The position numbers and the translations under genes are program-made. 64,000 nt of DNA, from assembly GCF_001648175.1 (NCBI RefSeq), contig NZ_CP015243.1, forward strand, positions 1,426,001-1,490,000, given 5' to 3'. The DNA is from Halotalea alkalilenta (GTDB lineage: Bacteria > Pseudomonadota > Gammaproteobacteria > Pseudomonadales > Halomonadaceae). Below are positions 54,635-63,361 of the stretch, in pieces. Every line of letters begins with the position of its first letter. The first letter of the stretch is position 1. The notes under the pieces were generated by a model. It did not search any database. It saw only the letters and a list, made by a program, of their open reading frames with translations, and was not told the DNA's origin.

Positions 54635-55543
54635 ATGCACGTATTCGTAACAGGAGCCACCGGCTGGGTCGGTTCGGCGGTTATTGACGACCTGCTGATG
54701 GCAGGCCACCGGGTCACCGGCCTGGCGCGCTCCGACGACAAGGCCGCGGCGCTCGCCGCCACCGGCGCAAAGGTCGTTCGTGCCACGCTCGATGATCTCG
54801 ACGCCTTGCGCGACGCCGCGGCGGCGGCGGACGCGGTGATCCACACCGCGTTCGATCATGATTTTTCCAAGTTCGCCGAGAGCGCGGAGCAGGATCGCCG
54901 CGTGATCGAGGCTCTCGGAAGTGCGCTGCGGGGATCCGGTCGCCCGCTGCTCGTCACCTCGGGCCTCTCGGGGTTGGCCCGCGGTGCCATCGAGTCCGAT
55001 CCGCCCGCTGCGACCGGCCTGCGAAAGTCGGACGCGACCGCACAGGCCTTGACACGACGCGGTGTACGCGCGGCGACCGTTCGCCTCGCTCCGTCGGTGC
55101 ATGGGCTTGGCGATCACGGGTTCGTCTTGACCCTGATCCGGCTGGCGCAGGAGACGGGGGTATCGGCCTACATCGGCGAAGGTAAGAATTGCTGGTCCGG
55201 CGTGTATCGACAGGATGCCGCACGCGCTTATCGCCTTGCGCTGGAGCAGGGTGTGACCGAGCTGGCCTACCACGTGGTGGCCGACGAGTCGGTGCCGTTC
55301 AAGGCGATTGCCGAAGTGATCGGCCGCCGCCTCGGCTTGCCGGTCGAATCGCGGGGGCGCGAGCATTTCGGCGGGTTCGCCAACATGGCGGGCGCGGATA
55401 TGTCGGTATCCAGCGCACGCACCCGTGAGCTGCTGGGCTGGATGCCGCAAGGCCCCGACCTGCTCGCCGACCTCGACCAGCCCGGCTACTACGCAAAGGC
55501 CCGGCCGATGCAGGTGCTTTCCACGTCAGGAGGTCTGCGATGA
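54635..55543 (+). CDS. NAD-dependent epimerase/dehydratase family protein (extended/atypical SDR)
   Basis: 302 aa. The N-terminal VFVTGATGWVGSAV is the GxxGxxG cofactor loop of extended and atypical SDRs, but no clear YxxxK pair is seen, so it may be a regulatory or atypical reductase. The ATG at 54635 has GGGAG upstream. It overlaps the start of the DUF3500 gene by four bases. Confidence 0.87.
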   Translation: MHVFVTGATGWVGSAVIDDLLMAGHRVTGLARSDDKAAALAATGAKVVRATLDDLDALRDAAAAADAVIHTAFDHDFSKFAESAEQDRRVIEALGSALRGSGRPLLVTSGLSGLARGAIESDPPAATGLRKSDATAQALTRRGVRAATVRLAPSVHGLGDHGFVLTLIRLAQETGVSAYIGEGKNCWSGVYRQDAARAYRLALEQGVTELAYHVVADESVPFKAIAEVIGRRLGLPVESRGREHFGGFANMAGADMSVSSARTRELLGWMPQGPDLLADLDQPGYYAKARPMQVLSTSGGLR

Positions 55544-56724
55544 ACCTGGAATACATCCTGACACGTACGATCCCCGCGTCGATTGGACATGCGCGCAGGG
55601 CCTCCAGCGCCTTGGTACCCCGCAAGCTATTGGCGGGCGCGGCCATCTCGCTGCTGGGTTCAGGCATGTACGCCGCCGCCGACGGCTCCGTTCAGGCGGT
55701 CGCGTCGCAAGCCGGCGGCGCTGACGGCAGCTTGGCTTTCGGTGCTCCAAGTGGCTCCGGCGCCGAGGTCCTCGATCGGGCGAATGCCTTCATGGCGATG
55801 CTCGACGATGAACAGCGCGCCGCCCTGCTCCAGGAGTACACCTTCGCCAACGCCGCAAGGTGGCACACCTTTCCCCAGTGGGGGATGCGCCAACGGCAAG
55901 CGCGGATTGGCCTGGCCTTGGGGACGCTTTCCGATGCGCAATGGAGTGCCCTGAACGCTCTGCTTGCGGCGGCTACCGGCAGCGGCAGCAACGAAGGCTT
56001 CGATGAAATCCAGCAGCATCTCGCGATGGACGATTGGATTCGTCGAAACGGTGGTCGAGAGGGCTACGGCAGGGGCAATTTCTATATCGCGTTCTTGGGT
56101 GCGCCGTCGGACAGCGGCATTTGGCAGCTTCAGTTCGGCGGACACCACCTCGCGCTGACCAATACTTACCGCGATGGGGTTCTGGTCGGGGCAACGCCGT
56201 CGTTCCGAGCGATCGAACCCCACACCGTCGTCGAACTCGACGGGGTCACCATTCGGCCCCAGCGCGACGAGTGGGAGGCGTTCGTCTCGCTGCTTGCCTC
56301 GCTCGACCGGGGCCAGACCGACGCCGCCGAGCTTGGCAGGAGACAAAGAGTGCTCCTGTTAGGGCCCGAGGTAAGGAACAAGGACTGGAACTTCCCGGCC
56401 AGGGTAGAGGGCATCGCAGCGGCGTCGCTGACCGAGACGCAGCGCGCGCTGCTGCTGAAAGCGATCAGCCTGTACGTGAATGACATCGCCGACGCGGACG
56501 CTGAGTTGATTCTTGCCCGCTACGAGCGTGAACTCGACACCACGTATCTCAGCTTTTCCGGTTCGCCCTCGCTCACTCGCACCGGGGACTACGTCCGCAT
56601 CGACGGGCCTTCGGTATGGATCGAACTGGCCATGGACCCGGCTTACTCCACCGACCAGCCCCACGTCCACGCCGTTTGGCGCGACAAGCGTACGGACTAT
56701 GGCGGCACCCGCCCCGGGATGTAG
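55540..56724 (+). CDS. DUF3500 domain-containing protein
   Basis: 394 aa. An N-terminal hydrophobic segment (LLAGAAISLLGSGMYAAA) suggests export or anchoring. The body matches the DUF3500 pattern: AARWHTFPQWG, the MLD-EQRAAL repeat, FGGHHLALTNTY and a C-terminal HVHAVWRDKRTDYGG. No function is established for the family. It overlaps the epimerase gene by four bases and closes the accessory block. Confidence 0.85.
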   Translation: MNLEYILTRTIPASIGHARRASSALVPRKLLAGAAISLLGSGMYAAADGSVQAVASQAGGADGSLAFGAPSGSGAEVLDRANAFMAMLDDEQRAALLQEYTFANAARWHTFPQWGMRQRQARIGLALGTLSDAQWSALNALLAAATGSGSNEGFDEIQQHLAMDDWIRRNGGREGYGRGNFYIAFLGAPSDSGIWQLQFGGHHLALTNTYRDGVLVGATPSFRAIEPHTVVELDGVTIRPQRDEWEAFVSLLASLDRGQTDAAELGRRQRVLLLGPEVRNKDWNFPARVEGIAAASLTETQRALLLKAISLYVNDIADADAELILARYERELDTTYLSFSGSPSLTRTGDYVRIDGPSVWIELAMDPAYSTDQPHVHAVWRDKRTDYGGTRPGM

Positions 56725-56848
56725 TCATTCCACTGGTTCTACGTAATGGCAGGGCAGTAGGGTTTCCTGACCCTTGGCGCGGCGTTTGGCATGGAGGCCG
56801 GCGAACTCCCGGGTATCAGGGGCTGGTTGGTTGAGCAGCATCCCTGGC

Positions 56849-57553
56849 TCAGCTTTCGGCCTGATCAACATCAGGTGGCGTCAGGATATAGCCTCGGCCA
56901 TGCAGGGTCTTTATCAGCGAGTGCCCATAAGCGTCCTGTAATTGCTTGCGCAGCATATAGATATGGGTTCGCAGGGTGTTGGCATCGACATCGCGCTCGG
57001 GCCACAGCCTCGAGCTGAGTGAGTCATAGGAAACGAAATCGGGATAGCTTCGGATCAAGGCTTCGAATATATGCGCGGCGAGCCCCGACAGGGCGAGCGC
57101 TTGGCCGCCATTCAGCCGAACTTCGAGATTGCCTGGGTTGAACGTCAGCGATTTTGCGCATAATCGCTGTGTATCATGATGTCTGCGTCGATGAAGCGCA
57201 TTGATACGCAAGGCCAATTCACGCAGGGGAAAGGGCTTGACCAGGTAGTCGTCACCGCCGCTCAGGTAGCCTTCTTCCTTGTCCTCGATGGCCCCTTTGG
57301 CAGTCATGAATATGATCGGGGTCTGGTTGTTCATGTCCTTGCGCAGCTTGCGGCAAATATCGAAGCCCGACAAACCCGGTATCATTACATCGAGTACGAC
57401 GACATCGTAGACCTGGGTATCCAGCAGATGCAGCGCCGTCATGCCGCCCTGTGCGAGGTCTAGTTCATACTGCTCTTCCCCCAGGAATTCATACAGATTC
57501 TCCGCCAGTTCGGTGTTGTCCTCGACGATGAGCACCTTGGTTTTATTGATCAT
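56849..57553 (-). CDS. Two-component response regulator, OmpR family
   Basis: 234 aa. Receiver domain: E11-D12, phospho-acceptor D55 (VVVLDVMIPG) and K106 (LVKPF). The C-terminal winged helix includes SRLWPERDVDANTLRTHIYMLRKQL and GRGYIL. The ATG at 57553 has GGAGG upstream. It follows its kinase gene by 45 bases. Because envelope glycan genes lie just beyond, it may control surface modification, like PmrA-type regulators (inference). Confidence 0.94.
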   Translation of the reverse strand: MINKTKVLIVEDNTELAENLYEFLGEEQYELDLAQGGMTALHLLDTQVYDVVVLDVMIPGLSGFDICRKLRKDMNNQTPIIFMTAKGAIEDKEEGYLSGGDDYLVKPFPLRELALRINALHRRRHHDTQRLCAKSLTFNPGNLEVRLNGGQALALSGLAAHIFEALIRSYPDFVSYDSLSSRLWPERDVDANTLRTHIYMLRKQLQDAYGHSLIKTLHGRGYILTPPDVDQAES

Positions 57554-57598
57554 GAAAACCTCCACGCAAGGCAAAACGCTGGTAAGGAAGCAACCGGG

Positions 57599-58846
57599 TC
57601 AGCTCATGAACATCAGGCGTAGTTTTGTCCCTTCTACCATCGGATTATCCAGATCCAACAATCGCCACCTCAGTCGCTCGCAAATCAAAGTGGCGATGAA
57701 CAGCCCGAGGCCGGAGGCAGATAGCCCGCCTCGCTTGATGCCCGTGTTCAAAAAGGCTCGGGAGTCTTGGGGCAATCCGGTGCCTTCGTCGTTCACTTCT
57801 ATCCATTCTTTCTCGATACGAATATTGACTGACCCGGTGGTATGTTGCAGAGCGTTATTCAGCAAGTTACGCACCAACATCTTGAGCAGTACCGGATCCG
57901 CGGTGACAACGGGCTCGGCAGTGCCCATCAATCGGACTCGCTCCCTTGCGTTGTGGGCTTCCCCCGCATCTTCGAGAACCTCCATGACGATGTCGCGAAC
58001 AGGCACGGGGGTCATCGTCTGATCACCATATTTCGTCAGCTTCAAAATGGCCTCGACACTGGCGTCCATTTCATCCACCGCACGGCGAATACGCCGCATG
58101 GCCTTGATGTCGGTCAGCGATGTATTGCCTCTCGACTCAATGCCATCCATCGCGCCGGAGATAATCGAAATCGGTGTGCGTAACTCGTGGCTGGCCATGC
58201 CGAGCAAGGTTTTTTCACGCTTCACGTAGGACTCGATTTCATCGAGAAACCTATTGAACGATTTGGCAACCACCTGCAGTTCTTTATCCACATCTTGCTC
58301 GGAAAGCCTGGCCATCGCCGCCGCCGGCTCCATTTTTTCTATTTCTCGGGTCAAGAGCGTCAGTGGCGCGATCAATTGCCGGATCGTGAGCTGAACCAAA
58401 ATGATGGCAAGTATGACCATGACGAGACACATGGCGGCGATCGCTTGTTTGAAAAGTTTTTCGTTATTTTCATGCAAGCTATTGTCTTTAGCCAGATACA
58501 AACGCCCACCCGGAACTTCGATGTTGTTTACCACATAGTTGAGGCCGTCGACATTCATCTCGCCGTTGTAGGGAAATGGCATCAGACTGAAAAAATCAGG
58601 GATATCCGCCTCTGCCTGCTGCCCGGCAGGGACCCAGAATGCGTGGATGGTCGCGGTGCGCCAAGTAAAGGTGCTTTCAGGATCAACCTCGCTCAATAAA
58701 AACTCTCGCTCTTTCTGCATGTCCGAAACGAGCGCAGCGTCTTCCATGAAATTATTTACGATTAGCATGCTCGACAAAGCGGCGAAAAGTGTCAGCAGCA
58801 CGATGCCTATACCCGAATACCGTATCCGCTGTTCTATTGATTTCAT
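57599..58846 (-). CDS. Two-component sensor histidine kinase
   Basis: 415 aa. Two membrane segments (about residues 11-31 and 136-158) flank a periplasmic domain of about 105 residues; a HAMP-like linker follows, then phospho-acceptor H220 in MASHELRTPISIISG, the N box NLLNNALQHT, and the G boxes DEGTGLP and GLGLFIA. It starts at ATG 58846 and precedes the response regulator gene in one operon. The periplasmic domain has no recognised sensor family. Confidence 0.93.
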   Translation of the reverse strand: MKSIEQRIRYSGIGIVLLTLFAALSSMLIVNNFMEDAALVSDMQKEREFLLSEVDPESTFTWRTATIHAFWVPAGQQAEADIPDFFSLMPFPYNGEMNVDGLNYVVNNIEVPGGRLYLAKDNSLHENNEKLFKQAIAAMCLVMVILAIILVQLTIRQLIAPLTLLTREIEKMEPAAAMARLSEQDVDKELQVVAKSFNRFLDEIESYVKREKTLLGMASHELRTPISIISGAMDGIESRGNTSLTDIKAMRRIRRAVDEMDASVEAILKLTKYGDQTMTPVPVRDIVMEVLEDAGEAHNARERVRLMGTAEPVVTADPVLLKMLVRNLLNNALQHTTGSVNIRIEKEWIEVNDEGTGLPQDSRAFLNTGIKRGGLSASGLGLFIATLICERLRWRLLDLDNPMVEGTKLRLMFMS

Positions 58847-59175
58847 TCTCAAATTCCCTGGGGCGTTAGACAAATTGACCCAACATTCAAGCAGTGAAGT
58901 GCACATGGATGCTGCGGTGGAACCTGCAGGCCAGAGCGTCTGGTCTACAGCAAAAGCAGTGGCGATTCTAACCTAACCATACTGCGCTCGCTCGCCAAGT
59001 ATCCCAAGGTATGGCGCGTCACGCATCTACGCAGATGTCATGATTTTGACGTTTTTTTGTTGTTTGATTGATGCGGATTTGAGCGCGCCTCATCCATGGT
59101 ATCGAGCCATCCGCCAAGGGCAGCGCCAAGCAGTCCCGTTGTGACAAGCATACCTACTTGACGAAGGCCACTCAA
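58847..59175. promoter_or_regulatory. 329-bp divergent region between the two-component operon and SdiA-regulated gene
   Basis: AT-rich around 59030-59070, with a T-rich tract that includes TTGACG at about 59047. No gene and no strong inverted repeat were found. It must contain the promoters of both flanking units. Confidence 0.4.
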
Positions 59176-60099
59176 TTGTCCTCATCCACTGCGCCGCGTG
59201 GTCGGCCTACACGTTACCTGGTGTTTTTGGCCGCGATTATCTCACTCGGTGTGGTGGTGGCTACCGTCATCGCGTGGCCTTTTTTGTTCAGGTGGTGGAT
59301 AGAGCGCCCATTTCATGACTATGACGACCGGGTTGGCGTCTTGTCCGGTGACTATTATGTGGACATCGACGGCGTGAGAATCCCAGATGTCGATAACCTC
59401 TCGGGAATAACCTTCGATCCAGACAGAAATACGTTGATCGCGGTGACCAATCAATCACCCGAAATCTTGGAGTTATCGCTGGATGGCCGGTTGCTGAGAC
59501 GCATCCCCACCAATGGCCTACAGGACCCTGAAGCAATCGAGTATCTCGGCCGGGGTCGATACTTGGTGGCCGATGAGCAGATACAGGCACTCGTCGAGGT
59601 GCATATCGACGACGATACTTCGCTCGTCGATGCCGGTGGAAGCGCGAGACTGGCGATAGGAATCGAACTCAACGGTAACAAGGGCTTCGAAGGACTATCC
59701 TACGACCATGATGAGCGCCGTATTTTCGTAGCGAAAGAAAAAGATCCATTGAGGATTTATGAAGTCAGCGGTTTTCCGGTAGAGGACAACGAAACGCTCG
59801 ATATTCACATCCTGCGGGATGCCAGATATGATCAGAGACTGCCCATTGGCGATATCTCCGGCATTCATTTGGACGCCACGACCAAACATCTGCTGATCCT
59901 GTCCGATGAGTCTCGCCGCATAATCGAAATGGACAGGCACAAACGCGTGATAAGAAGTCTGCCGCTGCTGGCGGGGCGGCATGGATTGATGATGGATATC
60001 CCCCAGGCAGAAGGCATCACGATGGATGATCAGGGAAACATTTATCTGGTGAGTGAGCCGAATCTGTTTTATCGCTTCACGCTCAGCGCTGGAGATTGA
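59176..60099 (+). CDS. SdiA-regulated-domain (YjiK-like) membrane-anchored beta-propeller protein
   Basis: About 307 aa. One membrane span near the N-terminus (YLVFLAAIISLGVVVATVIAWPF) is followed by an outer domain with SdiA-regulated family features: LSGITFDPDRNTLIAVTNQSPEI, EAIEYLGRGRYLVADE, GFEGLSYDHDERRIFVAKE, DISGIHLDATTKHLLILSDES. No ATG is available; the TTG at 59176 has GAAGG upstream, and a TTG at 59158 is an alternative. Function unknown; beta-propeller proteins of this type may bind glycans or ligands at the envelope. Confidence 0.8.
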   Translation: MSSSTAPRGRPTRYLVFLAAIISLGVVVATVIAWPFLFRWWIERPFHDYDDRVGVLSGDYYVDIDGVRIPDVDNLSGITFDPDRNTLIAVTNQSPEILELSLDGRLLRRIPTNGLQDPEAIEYLGRGRYLVADEQIQALVEVHIDDDTSLVDAGGSARLAIGIELNGNKGFEGLSYDHDERRIFVAKEKDPLRIYEVSGFPVEDNETLDIHILRDARYDQRLPIGDISGIHLDATTKHLLILSDESRRIIEMDRHKRVIRSLPLLAGRHGLMMDIPQAEGITMDDQGNIYLVSEPNLFYRFTLSAGD

Positions 60100-60167
60100 C
60101 CCCCGACCGCTATCCAAATCTTCTCCGCCCGCATTCTCGATCGTCTATCCCACTTATCCTGCTTATC

Positions 60168-60194
60168 CCACTGGGCTGCATGGCAGCCCAGTGG
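60168..60194. repeat. Perfect 12-bp-arm inverted repeat between SdiA-regulated gene and gtrA-like gene
   Basis: CCACTGGGCTGC (60168-60179) and GCAGCCCAGTGG (60183-60194) are exactly complementary around ATG. It lacks a T-run. It may be a transcript-end hairpin or an operator. Confidence 0.65.
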
Positions 60195-60356
60195 CGATGG
60201 CACCGAGGAAGGGGAGCGGTCTCCCTCGCCTCGATCCTCCCTCACCCAAGTCCATCCTTGCGGGCGTCCAGGGCTCTTTCAACGCCATCTGGCTTGATGA
60301 ATTCTTGAGCTCGGCTCGATGTTTGTCTGTCAAGTGGTCAAGTAGATTTCTTGGCC

Positions 60357-60767
60357 ATGGATCAAGAAAATTTCTCATTCAAAGGCTTTGCCGCCCATCG
60401 TCATCCAGCCTGGTTGGCGAGATTAGCCAGGTTCCTGGCGGCCGGAGGAATGGCGACCCTCTTGCACTGGGGGGTGATGGCGCTGCTCGTCGCCTGCGGT
60501 GTTCAGCCTTGGGGTGCTACGGCCTTGGCAATGGCGGTCGGTGCGTCGGCTAATTATTTCTTGCAGCGCCGCTATGTATTTTCCGGTGCGCGCGGGTTTT
60601 CGCTTGGCGTCTATTTGCTTTCCGTAGGCATGGCTTGGTCGGTCAACCTGGTCGCATTTCAAGTCCTGCATACGAGCGGCATGGGGATCGTGCTGGCTCA
60701 GCTCTCGAGCACCGCGCTGGTTGCGCTGCTCAATTTCCTCTTCTTGCAAAAGTTTGCGTGCCGATGA
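60357..60767 (+). CDS. GtrA-family membrane protein
   Basis: 136 aa, four membrane spans. GtrA features: RFLAAGGMATLLHWGVMALLV and SANYFLQRRYVFSG. GtrA-like proteins are proposed to flip undecaprenyl-phosphate-linked sugars. The ATG at 60357 is used. The next gene (GT2) follows by 34 bases, giving the usual GtrA-GtrB pairing. Confidence 0.88.
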   Translation: MDQENFSFKGFAAHRHPAWLARLARFLAAGGMATLLHWGVMALLVACGVQPWGATALAMAVGASANYFLQRRYVFSGARGFSLGVYLLSVGMAWSVNLVAFQVLHTSGMGIVLAQLSSTALVALLNFLFLQKFACR

Positions 60768-60801
60768 ACGGCGTGGGTTCGTATTTCTTCTCGAGATTCC
60801 G

Positions 60802-61872
60802 ATGATGAGCGAACACTTTTCAGCCGCTGACGCGGCCCTCCGCGGTGAGTCACCAATGAATTTCCTGTTCAGTAACATGGAACGGGTAGTGGTGAGCGTG
60901 GTCGTGCCCGCCTACAACGAGATCGCTGTACTGGATATATGTCATCAGCGTTTGCGTGGCGTCATGGAGGGCATCGGGCTGGCGTATGAGCTGCTTTACG
61001 TGGACGACGGAAGCAGCGATGGCTGCGGCGAAGCGCTGGTGGCGCTGGCGTCGCAAGACAGCCACGTGCGGGTGATTCGGCTCAGCCGGAATTTCGGCAA
61101 GGAGGCGGCTATCACGGCAGGTCTGGATCACGCCAGGGGGGAGGCGGTGATTCTGATCGACGCGGACCTGCAGGATCCGCCCGAGCTGATCCCGGACATG
61201 CTCGCGGCATGGCGGAGCACTGGTGCGGATGTCATCGCGATGCGCCGACGCCACCGGTCGGGAGAAAGCTGGTTCAAGCGCAGCTGCGCGCATCTGTTCT
61301 ATCGCATTTTGAACCGTTTGAGCGAGTTTCCGATTCCCCAGGACACGGGTGATTTCAGACTGCTCAGCCGCAGGGTGGTTGATTCGATCAACCGCTTGCC
61401 GGAGCGCAGCCGCTACATGAAAGGCCTGTTCGCCTGGGTCGGCTTCCCCACGCATGAAATCCTCTACGACCGCGAGCCGCGTGCGGCTGGGCGCAGCAAG
61501 TGGGGCTTCTTCGGCCTTTTGCGTCTGGCGCTGGAGGGGGTGACCTCCTTCTCCGCGGCGCCTTTGCGCTGGGTCACTGGTTTGGGGCTGGTCACTGCGG
61601 TCTCAGGCGCCGTGTTCGGCCTCTGGATCGTGGTGAAGACCCTCCAGGGCTATCCGGCCCCATCCGGCTATCCATCCTCCATTGCGATGATGACGTTTCT
61701 GGGAGGCATCCAACTGTTCTCCGTCGGTTTGCTGGGGGAGTACGTCGGCCGGATCTATCTCGAGACCAAGCAGCGCCCTCGCTACCTGGTGCGTGACATC
61801 GACGAATCGACCGGCGAGCCTTCATCTCGCATGGAAAATAGCCCGGAGCATTTCAATAATGAGAAGGCTTGA
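60802..61872 (+). CDS. GT2 glycosyltransferase, polyprenyl-phosphate type (GtrB/ArnC/DPM1-like)
   Basis: About 356 aa. The GT-A fold starts at VVSVVVPAYNE; DXD-like DADLQDPPELI, the SRNFGKEAAITAGLDHA stretch and QDTGDFRLLSRRVV identify the polyprenyl-phosphate mannosyl/glucosyl/ArnC subgroup. Two C-terminal membrane spans anchor it. It loads a sugar onto undecaprenyl phosphate at the inner face. Starts at 60802 or 60856 are both possible; the first is used. Its 3' end overlaps the next gene by 14 bases. Confidence 0.9.
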   Translation: MMSEHFSAADAALRGESPMNFLFSNMERVVVSVVVPAYNEIAVLDICHQRLRGVMEGIGLAYELLYVDDGSSDGCGEALVALASQDSHVRVIRLSRNFGKEAAITAGLDHARGEAVILIDADLQDPPELIPDMLAAWRSTGADVIAMRRRHRSGESWFKRSCAHLFYRILNRLSEFPIPQDTGDFRLLSRRVVDSINRLPERSRYMKGLFAWVGFPTHEILYDREPRAAGRSKWGFFGLLRLALEGVTSFSAAPLRWVTGLGLVTAVSGAVFGLWIVVKTLQGYPAPSGYPSSIAMMTFLGGIQLFSVGLLGEYVGRIYLETKQRPRYLVRDIDESTGEPSSRMENSPEHFNNEKA

Positions 61873-63316
61873 TCTGCGCCGTCCCGCAGTCGCCATGCTG
61901 GCGATTGCGCTGGGGATGCTGGGATTGCGGTTCGTCAGCATGGTGTGGGTTCCCTACATCGATACGACAGAGCCGCGCTATGCGGAAATCGCAAGGCTCA
62001 TGGCGCTCAGCGGCGACTGGGTCACGCCGTGGTTCGAGCCAGGCGTTCCCTTCTGGGGTAAGCCGCCGCTCTCTTTCTGGTTGCAGGCGCTGTCGATCAA
62101 GTTGTTCGGATTGTCGGAATGGGTCGCCCGGCTCCCCGCCTGGGTGGTCACCGCGGTGACCCTGTGGCCCATCCATGCGCTCGCGCGGGCATGGGCGGGC
62201 TGGCGGGCCGCGGCGGCCGCCGTGATGATCTACGCGACCTGCGCGCTGCCTTACATGATGGCCGGAGCGGTTCTTACCGATCCCTTCCTGGCATTGGGTA
62301 CCACGTTGTTCATGGCCGGGCTGATACTGCCTCAATGGCACTGGCGCCTTTTGGCCGCCGTAGGGCTGGCGATCGGCCTGCTCGCCAAAGGACCGCTTGC
62401 GCTGGTCATCGTCGCGGGCCCGGCGGTCATGTGTCTGTTGGCATATCGTCGCCGGGTATGGCCTGCGATATCGGCTCGAGGATGGCTGGCCGGTTTCGTG
62501 GTGGTGGCATCCCTGGCGGTGCCTTGGTACGTCATTGCAGAGAGCAGGACGCCAGGGTTCTGGGACTACTTCCTGCTCGGCGAGCATGTGCAGCGATTCC
62601 TGCAATCCGGATGGTCTGGCGATTTGTATGGCACCGCCCATCGGCAGGCCATCGGGGTCATCTGGTTGGACTGGCTGGTCGCCACGCTGCCCTGGAGTCC
62701 TCTTGCCCTGGCGATGCTCGCCGCTGCGCTGCGCCATCGGCGTGGCCGCGTGGCCTTGCTGCGCCTGATCCGCAGACCGATGACCGGCTACCTGATCGCT
62801 TGGGCGCTGTTCGTTGTGCTGTTCTTCACGCTGTCCAGAAACATCCTCTGGACCTATGTGCTGCCGGCGTTGCCCGCGTTCGCCATCCTGACGGGGCGGG
62901 CGCTGGTTCTCGTCGGACGGCGCTTGAAGTCGAGACGATCACCCGCACTGCATGCGATTGGCACCGCGCCAGCCTTGTTCGTTCCGGCCTTGGCGCTGCT
63001 TGCGACGATTGCGATCTGCATCCACCCGGCAGCGGTCAAGAGCGAGAAGGTGCTCATCCGCCAGGTGATGTCCATGGCGCCACCGGGTGCCACGCTGTGG
63101 TTCGTCGACAGCAGGTCCTTTTCGGCCCGTTACTACTCGCGAGGGCAGGCAGCGCTGGTGTCGAGCGAAGCGCTGCCGGCGCTGGTCGCTAGCACCGAGG
63201 GCTCGATTTTCATCGCCGCCCGGCCTGATGTCATGGCTCGTTTGCAGACCGTCTTGCCATTGACCGCCTTGCCGCTGGCGAACAGCCGTCAGTACCGGGT
63301 AGGCAGGATTCGCTAG
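61859..63316 (+). CDS. GT39/ArnT-like integral membrane glycosyltransferase
   Basis: 485 aa with about 11-12 membrane spans. The first loop has the catalytic acidic residues as in ArnT (DTTEPRYAEIARLMALSGDWVTPWF, followed by FWGKPPLSFWLQAL). It uses a polyprenyl-phosphate sugar donor at the outer face of the inner membrane. The ATG at 61859 has GGAG ten bases upstream. It forms the transfer step of the GtrA / GT2 / GT39 set, so lipid A or another envelope glycan is a likely acceptor (inference). Confidence 0.88.
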   Translation: MRRLDLRRPAVAMLAIALGMLGLRFVSMVWVPYIDTTEPRYAEIARLMALSGDWVTPWFEPGVPFWGKPPLSFWLQALSIKLFGLSEWVARLPAWVVTAVTLWPIHALARAWAGWRAAAAAVMIYATCALPYMMAGAVLTDPFLALGTTLFMAGLILPQWHWRLLAAVGLAIGLLAKGPLALVIVAGPAVMCLLAYRRRVWPAISARGWLAGFVVVASLAVPWYVIAESRTPGFWDYFLLGEHVQRFLQSGWSGDLYGTAHRQAIGVIWLDWLVATLPWSPLALAMLAAALRHRRGRVALLRLIRRPMTGYLIAWALFVVLFFTLSRNILWTYVLPALPAFAILTGRALVLVGRRLKSRRSPALHAIGTAPALFVPALALLATIAICIHPAAVKSEKVLIRQVMSMAPPGATLWFVDSRSFSARYYSRGQAALVSSEALPALVASTEGSIFIAARPDVMARLQTVLPLTALPLANSRQYRVGRIR

Positions 63317-63361
63317 GCCCTGGCGCCATCGGCGCACCGCCCGTGCCATGGCGCGAGTCCA

